Shown here: in pieces, positions 51,801 to 62,029 of the stretch
Numbering within the stretch: the first letter of the stretch is position 1
How the letters are laid out: every line of letters begins with the position of its first letter
From: Fragilariopsis cylindrus CCMP1102
Lineage: Eukaryota; Bacillariophyta; Bacillariophyceae; Bacillariales; Bacillariaceae
Assembly: GCA_900095095.1 (NCBI GenBank)
Contig: FMBT01000290.1
Span: 1,054,001-1,118,000, forward strand
Length of the DNA: 64,000 nt
Direction: 5' to 3'
Notes under the pieces: generated by a model
What the model saw: the letters and a program-made list of their open reading frames with translations, nothing else
The model's database searches: none
What the model was told of the DNA's origin: nothing
Position numbers and translations under genes: made by a program

Positions 51801-52040
51801 TTTTGTACTGATAGGATTAAGAAAGGAGAACTCTCAGTACAATATTGTCCAACGCTTGATATGATTGCAGATTATTTTACTAAACCATTACAGGGATCGT
51901 TATTCCGTAAATTGAGAGATTTAGTTATGGGAATCATACCTGCAAACTTTGCAAGTTACAAGAGAAGATATGAGGAGATTTCAATCTGGAGAAAGCAGAA
52001 GAAGGCTGAGAAAGCAAAGAGAGATAAGGAGATGACGTAA
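48816..52040 (+). CDS. Retrotransposon integrase-reverse transcriptase-RNase H
   Basis: 1074 residues, in the same frame as gag-protease after a single TAG (48798) and five sense codons. Integrase: DDE residues D74, D131, E160 (spacing 56 and 28). An acidic linker (about residues 325-420) separates it from RT, whose catalytic HVDD is at D722-D723. RNase H has YKDGAHAVH (D893), SSTETELV, and the late ADYFTKPL block of copia elements. The 3' end has a basic KKAEKAKRDK tail. All domains look full-length and no internal stop was seen. Confidence 0.95.
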   Translation: MSLVDYVSAVSTGQIRNCPVTPTDIKVAEIIYGPNVMCLKGKTTRKTTKQVRMEPIKLPITISEKYRDVTLAVDIMFVRGYRFLISVSEHIVFGTVGYLPDAKIVTLEKSFERVCNLYKTRGFRVTIAMMDGQFEPLQGRMPKGVQLQVISADVHVGLIERYIRTTKERTRCTICVLPYKYYPFVMVQEIVAGAVFWLNVFPPASGVSKTFGPRAIILGSQIDYKRHCQMECGQYVETHEPTNNSMNERTCPAIFLRPNGNDQGGAYFMSLRTGQRLNRQEWTVLPMPDTVVSTVHSLAKTTIIGLPFRNRRRELIESTDADDDHVSAGVIGIDDNDTVDSDTDEDSDDDDDDDSSMQSLQERTYGYDSDSSDDESDDEEEEEDEEDNEIEDDAQSAGVSDDDSAGVEVETVNEEEETEVPRTKQTQGVPTNNTRTRSTRTVRQRHLKRDFVYNQSDFVYTNYSSSLTHSQSHITRTLEHVHAMHSLVNYGEVMSPGIKNVVMGLAMAQQYHVNKGLKVFGDKGREAVMKEMKQLDDLEVIQPRNWSELTAEQRRTALPYLMFLTEKRDESIKARGCADGSKQEMDKENISSPVISTDALFITLVIDAMEGRDVATVDIPGAFLQTDAKPGTYMKITGPMVDILCQINPKLYEKYVTNEKGKRVLYTEASKAIYGMVDSAFLFWLYLSSHLAEQGFVMNPYDVCCMNKEINGKQCTIVWHVDDLKISHMDYDVVTSVIEVIEKEFGKHKPLTVQRGLLHDYLGMTIDLSMKPRVMITMIDMIEKMLEDIPDDMDGEKKSPAQVHLFKVNEDGVRLEEDKRVIVHRNTAKLLFISQRARPDVQTATSFLCTRVKEADTDDYRKLTRVMQYLRATKYLPLILGADDSGNIYWYKDGAHAVHRDMRGHTGLMMTFGQGAVYARSLKQKLNTRSSTETELVSFDDGMPQNLWALYFTKHQGRFLKDNIAYQDNTSTMRMEENGKMSTGKMTKHINIRYFFCTDRIKKGELSVQYCPTLDMIADYFTKPLQGSLFRKLRDLVMGIIPANFASYKRRYEEISIWRKQKKAEKAKRDKEMT

Positions 52041-52092
52041 AAGAGTATCGTTAACAGTGAATCAAGGTTATTAACTGTTGACGACAGGAGTG

Positions 52093-52493
52093 TGTTGGGG
52101 ATCCACCTTGCGCACACATGTTATGACGTCACATGACGTCATGGATCCGTTACTCAAGCGAGCGTGAGCGAGCGTAAGCGAGGTGTGGCGAAGCAATATG
52201 AACATATAGTATATATACCTATCTGTATATCTATATAATGAATAAGTGATACTGATATGGAGTTGGCGAGTTAGTGAAGCGAGTGAGCTCACTATTTGAA
52301 TATCGGTATGTAAGATTGACAATAGGATTGAGTAGTAGTAGTAGATAAGTGAAGTGAGTGTGTGTGGAGACTTGGAGGATAAGGACCACACAGTCTCACT
52401 CTTTTTAATTTGTTTAGGTTAGCAATACATATTCATAAACCTTTCAGTACACTCAGTTAGTTTATTACTACACGTTTAGTTTGAAGAACAACA
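52093..52493 (+). repeat. 3' LTR of the copia element
   Basis: 401 bp, same ends as the 5' LTR and no difference seen by eye; twin TGACGTCA sites at 52124-52141. The GATTC target duplication follows. Confidence 0.96.
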
Positions 52494-52498
52494 GATTC

Positions 52499-53417
52499 AT
52501 TCATGTGGCCGTAATAATAGTAAAACAAAAACAAAACAAAAAAGTAATCCAAAAAAATCAAAGCAAGCAAGCAAAGCAAAGCAACGACGATCGCTAAGCA
52601 TGCACCACGGATTGAATCCATATATTTTATTTACTTCGTAATTGTACCTGTTGAACGGCATTTGTGTTTCACGATCACCAGGACCGATAAGGCGACTGAC
52701 TCGACTCGACTCACTCACTCGATTATTTGTACTTAAGGTGAAAGCGCATAGTTTTATCTTTGATTCAAATCGTGCATCTACTAAAATAATGGAAAGACAA
52801 AAATTTCTCTGCTCTCGACAACTTTACGATGATGATCTTGTAAAACACCCATCTTTTCAACCTTAACCCTAACACTTCGAAAGTCGAATCGAAAAACAGT
52901 ATAATAAAGTACAGCCTACAACAGCTTTCATAACACTACTGCTACTGCTACTGCTACTAGAGAATGGGGTATTATAATTATTGTTATTACTCATTTTTAT
53001 TTGTTCTACAAAACGACATTCATCGTACGTACGTATGGGTAGAGTAGGAGACAGTATGTCTATTACTATGATATCTTCTGTCGGCTACAGTATTCCATTT
53101 TAATTACTGTACGCATGGTTTTTCTTCTTAATTCGTTTCTTGATTTTTGTTTCCATTCTATAATATACATAACAGTAGTATACGTATCATCGTCATCATC
53201 ATCATCATCATCATCATTATCACCATCACCATCGTTGTCGTCAATCGTCATCTCTTTGCATTATTATGTATACCATATATATATATTATTTCCGCTGTCA
53301 ATCATCGCCTCTGCATTCTTTTTCTTCTTATTCTGTCCAAGACACTCGTCATTGATTCATTCGTTCATTGACTTAATTTAATTTCATTACTGCACGTAGT
53401 ACTAGTAGTTTTTTTAT
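52499..53417. other. Intergenic, no gene seen
   Basis: Contains a (CAA)-rich then (CAAAG)n stretch at about 52560-52590, a (CTACTG)n run at about 52940-52960 and (CATCAT)n at about 53190-53220. Short frames here are simple-sequence shadows. Confidence 0.45.
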
Positions 53418-54095
53418 TTATTCTTCTTTAAAATCAAATTTAATATTAGTCTTCCCAATTTTAATAGTAGCAGTAGATTTGTCTGGTGGTTTATTATATA
53501 CGTTCTTTCCTTGATGAGTTGATGATACACCAGGAACCGCAATATTTTCATTAGTCTCATGCTCGCTACTAAGATTCTTGGAACCCCAATAATACCAATG
53601 ATGATTACATCCTACCCAATAACATTCTAAATCAGCAGTGGGCATTGTCACTGTTGCAAATAATGCAGCACCCATTAAGGAAGTAATATCAATCGAATAT
53701 CCTGGTAATGTTGCTAACTCCGATGCTACTACCGCTTTTGCGGATGCAAAAAATGATTCCAAGATATTCGCTTTATTATTTGGTTTTTGGGGATGATTTT
53801 CTGGTAATTGATCACCTCTCATTACTATTCGAAGTTGTTGTTTGGCATCAAAGGACGATGCCGGTGGGCAGGTATTGACACCATAGATATAGAGTATGGG
53901 TATCATTGCTAAATAGACGGATATGGATGCTGCTACTGCTTTTAATAATAGAACGGCACCAGCTATTGCGGATAATGCTACTATACTATCTTTCATTAAT
54001 TTTTCGTGTTCTAATTCTTTTGTAGTAGTTGTTGTTTGAGCGGAAGAAGAAGAGGAAGCTGTCCCGCCACTTCCTCCTGTTGGACGCGTCGGCAT
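53418..54095 (-). CDS. Small membrane protein of unknown function
   Basis: A 225-residue protein. After a Thr/Ser-rich N-terminus (25 residues) there is a helical membrane stretch at about residues 38-72 (IVALSAIAGAVLLLKAVAAS and YLAMIPILYIYGVNTCPPA). A conserved-looking segment (AKQQLRIVMRGDQLPENHPQ) and a second weak hydrophobic region (SLMGAALFATVTM) follow. The C-terminal half holds a short Cys/Trp/His block (LECYWVGCNHHWYYWG) and ends charged (NIKFDFKEE). It has the look of a conserved gene: complex composition in an otherwise simple-sequence region. I do not recognise a family. Confidence 0.68.
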   Translation of the reverse strand: MPTRPTGGSGGTASSSSSAQTTTTTKELEHEKLMKDSIVALSAIAGAVLLLKAVAASISVYLAMIPILYIYGVNTCPPASSFDAKQQLRIVMRGDQLPENHPQKPNNKANILESFFASAKAVVASELATLPGYSIDITSLMGAALFATVTMPTADLECYWVGCNHHWYYWGSKNLSSEHETNENIAVPGVSSTHQGKNVYNKPPDKSTATIKIGKTNIKFDFKEE

Positions 54096-54784
54096 AATGG
54101 ATGATTTTGTTGTTGTTGTTTTGTTCGTTGTTGAAGAGAGTACAGTATAGAGTGCTTGCTTTGGTCGTTGTCGGTTGTCGGTTTTGGGGTCTTGATTGAT
54201 GACGTCTTTGAAAAATTTAATGTATGGGAGGTTAGCAGAGCGAGGATCTGAAAGAAGAGCGAAGATCTATTATTATTTTATTATTACAATCACGCGTTGT
54301 TTTCTCATTCGTGTTTGGAAAGGAGACATCATCGGATCTTCTTCTTCTTTTTGTTTCTTCTTACTCGACTCATTCGACTAAACTGAAATTGTCAATTCTG
54401 GCATCTTTTTTCAAACGTGGATTCAATTCTAAAAAAAATCTTATGTGATTGATGATAAACATTATGCTGCGCCAGTAAATGTAACTTACTTACTACTTGA
54501 ACAGCCTTATGATCGATGATCAACACACAAAATCAGGGTGAAGGAGAAAGAGTAGGACATCATATTTGTAAATGCCATATAACGTCAAGTCAAGTCAAAT
54601 CAAGTCGAAAATACAGAGCTAGACCAAGCATCATAGACCAAGACAAAAGCTAGACAAGCTTATTACCTGTTTTTTTTTTGGTGATCTTGAAGTAGAATCG
54701 AATCAATCTGAATCAATCTGATCTTTATTCTTTTCTCAGATCTCTGTCGGTTGTTCTGTTGTTGCTTGCAATCAAACCACAACG

Positions 54785-54820
<36 letters not shown>

Positions 54821-54856
54821 GCTGCTGCTAAACAAGCAAGCAAGCAACCCATCATT
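54096..54856. other. Intergenic between divergent genes
   Basis: A (CAA)n run precedes the glycosyltransferase start (about 54779-54820). No other feature was seen. Confidence 0.45.
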
Positions 54857-57800
54857 ATGCCAGGTCGATATTCCATTGCGCCGATGTTGGCGATTGGGAA
54901 GAAGAAGAAGAATTTATCTTTGATGACAACTGTATTACTATGTTTTGGTTCAATATTATTTGCATTTTATTTAGGTATATATGTTGGCTGGAATATGGAA
55001 CAAAACTCTTCGTCGTCATCATCGTCATCGTCATTAGTGTTGGGAGGAGGAGGAGCCACAGTAGGCATAAGTGGCTGCTGTGATTGTAGTAGTAATAGTA
55101 GAGTTAAGAATAAAGCTAATACTACTCCAATAACCAATGTGAATGAAATTGAAATTGATTGGGAAGCAATTGCAAAGAAGCAACAACAGTATATTGAGAA
55201 ACTCATGATGGCACAACGGAAGAAGGAAGAAGAAGAACGACGTCCACAACAAATGAAACAACAAGTACAAGTACCACGTGCTTTAGATAGACTTGATATA
55301 TTACAACAAACTCAAAACCATCAAACTCAGCATCAACAACCACCGTTACAGCAGCCACAGCAGCCACAGCAAGAGCAGGAGCGTCCAATGGTACGACAAC
55401 GTAATAATCAAAATCAAAATAATCAAAGAACAAGATATTTTCTACCTCGTGGTGAATATGTCAATAGAACCGATTTTCATAATACCTTTAGTAAACAATT
55501 AGGGATACCACTGGATAAAAATGATATGGATAATGATCGTGTCTTACTATTGTATTCGGAAAGCAAAGCATATCCAAAATCAAATACAAATTCAAATACA
55601 AATTCAAATTCAGAAAAGTCAAACATCGATGATGAGAATGGTAATAGGATGATACCATTAAATGATGCCATTGAAAATTGTGATTTTATGCATGTTGTAT
55701 TGACCAATCCAGATCGGCATAAGCAATGTATAGCTATAATGGGTCAATATGAATCCTATCATGTGCATCGATTTATGCGAATGCCAATGCCATCGTCATC
55801 CTCATCCTCATCCTCGGCCTCTACTAGTACTAGTACTACAGGTAATACAGGTACTACAGCAGATTTTAATAGTAAACCACAACCAATTAATTCTTCTTAT
55901 CCATTACGATATGTACCACGCGGTATGCAACAAAATGGTCGTATTACACATAAGGTACCATCTAATAAATATCAAACCATGTATTGGAATGATTTAATGA
56001 ACTATAAATCATCATTAGTATTATCATCAAAGGAAGATGGCAGCACAGATAATAATTTGTCAGTAATGGAGGAATTAGATCCAATATTACGTACAGTTGC
56101 TGCTACTGATGGTAGTAATGAAAGTAATAAGAATAATAATAATAATACTGTTATTATTCTAGTATGTAATTTTGGTCAATCAGAATTACTCATGAATTGT
56201 ACGTATACATACTGTGCATTCATATCTATATCTTCATATGTCTTCCTGTACCTGCATTTCTTCATGATCATCATTGTCTCGCTTATAATGCGTCACTCAC
56301 TCTTCTATCTCTCTTTCATTCGTTTTCTTTTCTTTATTATATACAAAATAAAATATAAATATAGTTATTTGTAATGCAAATTCAAAAGGATTATCAAATC
56401 TATTAAATAACATTATCTTATTTGCCACGGATTTAGAAACACATGAGTTAGCCACCAGTATGGGTCTACACAGTTATTATTCCGAACGTATTTTTAGTAA
56501 CATGCCAAAAGAAGCCGCCAAAGAATATGCGGATGATACCTTCCGATTAATGATGTTTGCGAAAGTATATTGTGTCCATATTGTGAGTCAATTAGGATAT
56601 GATTTTTTATTTCAAGATGTGGATGTGATTTGGTATAAAAATCCATTAGATGTAAGTTTAGTTATATATATACCAGTATATATCCAACGCTGTTTCTGTT
56701 TCTGTTCTGTACTGTTGTTGTATTTTACGTTTGCATCTATCATAAATCATCTCTCATCCGTCAACCCCTTCCCCCCCCCCCCCCCCCCCTTTTTATTGTA
56801 TTTTATTCATTCATTCATTCATACATTCACTCACATACATACATAACACATACATACATTATAATCGTATAAAGTGGTTCCATAATGAAACAAATCCAGA
56901 TTATCATTTTGATATGTTCTTTCAAGATGATGGTTCACGTGCACTTTTTTATGCACCGTATGCTGCAAACAGTAAGTTTAGTAGTAATTTATTTATGATA
57001 TCATTACTGTTCATTGTCATTCTAAATCGAAAACGTCGAGAGTCAGTCAAGTCATTCAGTGTGTATTTTTACTACTGGGTTATTATTCATTTCTAATTCC
57101 TTCTTTCGTTGCTATCTGCCGTGTTTTTACCTTCTTCTTCCTTCCTTCCTCTATTCTACTTCTTTTTTTACCAGCTGGGTTTTATTATGTTCGTAACAAT
57201 GAACGTACAAAGTACTTTTTTCATTCTTTACTGATGTCAGGAGATTTAATTATGGCAACGTATTCACATCAGATTGCATTAAATACATTATTAAGTGAAC
57301 ATGTTAGTATATATGGACTATCTGTTAAGATATGTGATCGTAATGATATAGAATTCCCTGGTGGGTATTGGTATCATGAACGGCATGATTTAATGAAACA
57401 ATATATAGTATCATCATCGTCATCATCGTCATCATCGTCATTGTCGTCATCGTCATCATCATCGATACAAAAAGATATATCTTCTGTATCGTTACAAGAA
57501 CCGCATCCATACGTCTTTCACTTCAGGTAAGTATATCCACAGTCGAAAAAGAAGATGATTTCGTTTGTATGAGCAACCCTCTCCTCCCCTAGCCGGTACG
57601 TATCTCACGCGTGCATCGTATATACATCTACAATTTTTTTCTTCTCCTCTCCATAATTATAAATAAAACTCAATACATGCAAGTTGGACGGATAACAAAG
57701 ATAATAAGGTACGTTTCATGGAACAAATGGGTGAATGGTACTTGGAAGAAACTTGTAAGAGTGTATCCCGGAACAATATTATAAATAATACAGCTGCTGC

Positions 57801-57981
57801 TGCTGCTGCTGATCATGGTATTATGAACAGCAATAATAGTACAGGTAATTCCGCAAGTACCATTCGTCAGCATTGCTGTGCTGTAACACCACTCATGAAA
57901 TGCCATTATAGAGACAAGCCAAGTAGAATACCATGTCATGATTCAATCCCAATAGATGAAGATGGAAAATCATTTTGGTGA
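54857..57981 (+). CDS. Nucleotide-diphospho-sugar transferase (DVD motif), five exons
   Basis: Exons 54857-56198, 56365-56651, 56875-56971, 57175-57526 and 57684-57981, all GT-AG, with phases that keep one frame through to TGA (791 residues). The type II anchor is at about residues 20-42 and a Gln/Asn-rich stem follows. Joins restore family blocks: NFGQSELLMN to a CNANSKGLSNLLNN segment, ILFATDLETHELA, then the metal-binding FLFQDVDVIWYKNP (about residue 531), the DMFFQDDGS segment and NTGFYYVRNN. This is the nucleotide-diphospho-sugar transferase (GT77-like) fold of Golgi enzymes that add sugars to glycoproteins or cell-wall glycans. A C19 tract lies in intron 2. Confidence 0.86.
56771..56789 (+). 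repeat. C19 homopolymer in intron 2
   Basis: Nineteen consecutive C between TT and TTTTT, inside the second intron of the glycosyltransferase gene. Also an assembly-risk site. Confidence 0.9.
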
Positions 57982-58846
57982 AGATAAGTAAACAATTAAA
58001 TACTACTGTATCTAGAATTGGTACCAGTACTATATCTTAGATGAGTGTCTGATTTGGAGAAATTCTAAGATACTCTGCGTGTCTAGCTGAAAATAATCAA
58101 TTTGTCCAAGAGCTTGCCTAAAGATATGACCAAAGTTAGATATTTACATGAATTTTAATTTTGTTTTGCTGTGTCTACGTGTACTCTCTAGGCTTCGAAG
58201 AAAAAAGATTTGACTTGTTGAAGTAATTCTTGATTTGAGGAAATATCTCTAGCAATTTCGGCTACAGTGATGGATCAGTTTAATTTTGAATCTGTTCTTT
58301 TCCAATGACAGCAATTAGAATTTTGTATCACTACGACGTATTTCAATTACAGTGCATGCATCAGAAATGTTGAGATTCTGACTCTTCTGATTTTTCCTTC
58401 TCGAAAAGAAAATGCAAAACAAGAAATGATGAAGGATTCATGTCGATATGAGGAGGGAGCTTGTGTTTGCTCAAACTAACGAATCCACTATAACTCCGCA
58501 GGCGACGATACGTTGGCTCTACAATATTTCTTTGTGGTTTAAAGTAGGCAAGAACAATTATTGTTTATTCTTCTCTCTCTCTCTATCTATCTATCTCTCT
58601 CTCTCTCTCTTGTCTCGCTATAGGTTTTCTGTATGTCTGCATACCGGTCCCTGCGAGGACGAGGACGGATAGACGATTGATAGCATTCTATCTTTTGTTC
58701 TCTTGCCGAGGCCTGAATTTGTTTGTTTTGTGAAGTTGTTTTTGTTTGTCGCTTTATTGCTTTGCTGTTTCCATGTTTCACATACCGTAAAGTACTCGAA
58801 ATATGATATGATTGTTTCGCTCAAAATCGAGCCCAGTTTTGTATGC
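57982..58846. other. Intergenic, no gene seen
   Basis: AT-rich 3' region of the glycosyltransferase gene with a CT/ATCT microsatellite at about 58570-58610. Confidence 0.4.
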
Positions 58847-58948
58847 AGGGGCTGTAAGAAAATATTTGAGGTCTGACTTGGTCAGCCCTATAATCAGCGA
58901 TAAATGCGCGAGAGGCAAGACTGAGACTGACCTACAGCCCCTCTTTTT
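58847..58948 (+). ncRNA. Candidate structured RNA with Pol III-like terminator
   Basis: A 10-bp perfect closing stem, AGGGGCTGTA (58847-58856) with TACAGCCCCT (58933-58942), encloses at least one internal hairpin, CTGAC-TTG-GTCAG (flanking G/C pairs extend it), and a small GCG-ATAAA-TGCGC hairpin. The 3' arm runs straight into a T5 tract (58944-58948), as at RNA polymerase III terminators. The segment is more GC-rich than its AT-rich flanks. It does not match tRNA, 5S, U6 or SRP consensus as I know them. It could also be a fold-back repeat. Confidence 0.35.
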
Positions 58949-59066
58949 CAAACGTGTTTTCTATTCTTACTCTTTTTTCAAAATTGTTCTTGTTTTAGGT
59001 TTTAGGCATGACCCTGTATTTATCGTGATTTCTAATCATAGTAGTCGATTTAGTCTTGAGTAAAAA

Positions 59067-59121
59067 AGCGCGATGCGAAAGGCGACACAACTCCGAGGAA
59101 GGCCGACAAAAATATCGCGCT
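59067..59121. other. Second hairpin (8-bp perfect arms)
   Basis: AGCGCGAT (59067-59074) and ATCGCGCT (59114-59121) pair perfectly around a GC-richer ~39-nt loop. It lies about 120 bp beyond the candidate RNA. Confidence 0.35.
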
Positions 59122-59801
59122 CTAATCGTATCAAAAAATAGTATTTTTAAATACTGTATTGTATCTGATACTGTCATACAACGGACAAAGATCATTATCA
59201 TGTATTTAGAAAAAAGATTCTGTCCTAGTGTCTCATTTTGAACGGAGTATCAGCAATGCTAAATACCAGTGGAAAAACCTACATTACTTACACTGTACAT
59301 TTCGCGTGCAAGCCGAGCATACTCTTTGCTCTTTCAAATTTTCTTTTCTTTTTATCGTCACAACTTCGTCCTTACGCGACAAAGCCTTCCGAACATGCCG
59401 GTAAATTCTCATATCTTACGTAGTACTATCATCATACACCGTGCTTCCGATTTCATTCTTGCTTCCAAATACTTCATTTACTTCATTACTTCATTTAATT
59501 TATTCTATATCTATATATATATCTTCAAACAAGCAAGTAAGTCGAATCGAAGTACAACGGGCCTTGACAAAGCGTTGCATGACATGCCATGTAGTGTCAT
59601 TATTAGAAATGTTGGATTTGTTGGCACCCAGTAGAAGAAAACCCGTTCGCTTCGTGTCGTCCAGTTCCGAAAAAGGATTCGTTTTTTTTTTCCTGCTTCT
59701 TCATCTTCTGACGCTGTTCTGATTCAAATTTTTTCTTTCTCTCGTCCTCCTACCGTATTCGTCCTCTTTCCTTTTTCTTCACTCAAAAAGAGTATCACAA
59801 A
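59122..59801. other. Intergenic, upstream of the Asp-rich gene
   Basis: Pyrimidine-rich toward 59801. No gene was recognised. Confidence 0.4.
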
Positions 59802-60019
59802 ATGATGAAAGTACAAAGAGTATCAATTTTCACGATCGCAGTTTTTCTGTTATTGGCACTTGTTGCATTATCATCTAATAATCAACAAGGAAGCACATTC
59901 TTCGTTAGTGCACAAGAAGATAGGCGTATGCAGGAGGACAAAGAAGATAAAGATGATGGTGATGACGACGATGACGACGATGATGATGAACCAGCTACCA
60001 TTCCTCCAACGGAAGATGG

Positions 60020-60053
<34 letters not shown>

Positions 60054-60134
60054 GAACTACCGGTAGTTACCATTACTCCAACGGAGGATCCAACGGAGGA
60101 GGACAAAGACGATAAAGATGATGGTGATGACGAC

Positions 60135-60174
<40 letters not shown>

Positions 60175-60593
60175 TAGTTACCATGACTCCACCGGGAGGT
60201 AATATCACAGCAACCATGGAGGATCCGGATATGGGAAATTCTACTATGATGGATTCTTTCGAAGTTATGTGTACTTGTGATAAGAAGGACAATATGATTT
60301 CATGTACTGATCCAGAAGGAGAATCAATGTGTATGTGTGACATGGATGGTGAAGTTGTATGTGAGGATAGCGATGAACCACCAAAAAAGGATGAAGACCC
60401 TGTAATGGAAGATCCTTCTGTGGATGTCCCTGCTATGGAAGCACCTGCTACTGAAGCACCTGTTGCTACACCCGTCATCGTGACTGGACCAACCCCCTCA
60501 AATATCCCAGCTGTATCAGGTAGTGCTAAAACAAACGTAGCTGTTGTTACTGTTGCAATTTCTGCTCTTGCTGGACTTGTTGCATTGAACTAA
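59802..60593 (+). CDS. Secreted Asp-rich, probably GPI-anchored protein
   Basis: A 263-residue protein. A signal peptide (about residues 1-37, ending VSA-Q) is followed by three Asp/Glu blocks alternating with Thr/Pro spacers (TPTEDPTEED, MTPPGGNIT). A small cysteine-rich region follows (VMCTCDKKDN, ISCTDPEGESMCMCD, VVCED), then Pro/Ala repeats (APATEAP) and a C-terminal hydrophobic stretch (VAVVTVAISALAGLVALN) typical of a GPI signal. Acidic secreted proteins can bind Ca2+ and cations. In diatoms a frustule or cell-wall role is possible but unproven. The Asp codon runs make this region prone to expansion. Confidence 0.8.
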
Positions 60594-62029
60594 AATAATT
60601 AATCAAGTGATAACAACAATAACAAGTAAACGACGATCGTGTTCGCCCTTTTGAAGCCATCATCAGTATCGTCCCAAAAAAAAACAATGATGATGATCCT
60701 GCTTCTTGTTTATGTGTATGTATCTTGTGAGTCTTTATGATTTATAAATACTGGGAACAAAATAATAATTTATCATCCTGACCATGCATGATAAATCATA
60801 ATAAAATAAGTAAATTTAGTTCATAAATAGTAATGAAATACTGTGAAAACTATATTACTGCTGTGGTATTACTCGTCTAATGACTTACGTAGCCTAGTGC
60901 ATCTCTTTCTTTCTTTAATGGAATGATAATATGTATGCTGTAGTTGCTTATGTATTCAGAACTTGTATTAAGATCATCATGGTTGATGTTGCTATTGCTA
61001 ATTGCCTAGCAATAACTAAACAAGTTTGCTAAAATAATAATGAATGACAGCCAACTAATAGGAAAGAGTGCTTCATAATGGATTAATTTGAACAGAGCTT
61101 ATTGAAGTATAGTTATGATGAAGAAGCATAGTAGAGGAAAAAGAAGAAGGAAAAGCTACTCTTATCATTGTTTACATCTAGAATTAATTGGCTGCAGTAG
61201 TAGTACAGCTGTAGTATTCATTAGAACTGAATAGATGATGCATCTGTGCATGTGGGTGATAGTATGGTGTACATTGCTGGTAGTGTGTGTACACATATTA
61301 TTTGTAGCTTTTAATTTTTTGTGTTGCGGACTTTCTACTTCCTATTCTGTTTCTGTATATACTATTCACACCCATTGTTTGCTTCAGAGCAAACACTTTA
61401 GTGTGCTCTGCATCTGTTTTGTTTTCCTTCAGCAATGAGAAAGTATGAGTGCTCGCCAACTTTTATGTGTCTTTATGTGTACCAAATTGCTGCCAAATAG
61501 GATATCACTGTCAGATCAACCACTAAAGGAAAAGAAAAGGAAACACTGTCAATTTTGTTTTCTACCTAATGGTTCTGGAATAGATTGATAGTAGTAGTAG
61601 TGTATGGATGATATACTATTCTACTACAGGGCCAAAACTAGAACACACCAAACTATAAACTGTACAGTTTTATACAGTGCCTGTAAAAATCTAGCCTACA
61701 AAATTGAGGAGTGTGGGTTTATTTGATTGCCAGCAAATCATAGTAAATAGGCAGCTGCAAAGGTAGTAGTTGTCCTCCCAGAGTTCACTCTTTCTTTCAA
61801 GAATCTCCCATTTACTGTCCATGCAAGGCCGACTTTTAATGTTTTCTAAGGCAGCACAGGGCACATCATGTCTCTATGCTTTTATGTGGGGTTGTGAGTG
61901 GTGATGGTTTCTGCTAAACTACAATGGTAGCTAGTCCTCATAATATGAGATGTACATATTATCCTGCTTAATATTGTTTGAACAGTATCTCTGACCTTCC
62001 TCCTTGTTGTTGTTTGTGTGGCTGGGCAG
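60594..62029. other. Gene-poor region
   Basis: No credible gene. A (TAG)n run lies at about 61590-61600. Short frames lack domain signals. Confidence 0.4.

Larger units (their letters stand above)
46485..52498 (+). mobile_element. Full-length Ty1/copia (CoDi-like) LTR retrotransposon
   Basis: The LTRs (46490-46890 and 52093-52493) are both 401 bp, begin TG and end CA, and are flanked by a perfect 5-bp target duplication, GATTC (46485-46489 and 52494-52498). Inside are Gag-protease and integrase-RT-RNase H frames on the plus strand, in copia order (integrase before RT). By eye the two LTRs show no difference, indicating a recent insertion. No clear primer-binding site follows the left LTR and the polypurine tract is weak. 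The integrase segment with LKGKTTR is of the stramenopile CoDi kind and lacks the N-terminal HHCC finger. Confidence 0.95.

Noticed and set aside
59882-60478. Antisense Ser-rich frame in the Asp-rich gene
   Set aside because: Ser runs are the antisense of Asp codons; the plus frame has a signal peptide and GPI tail.
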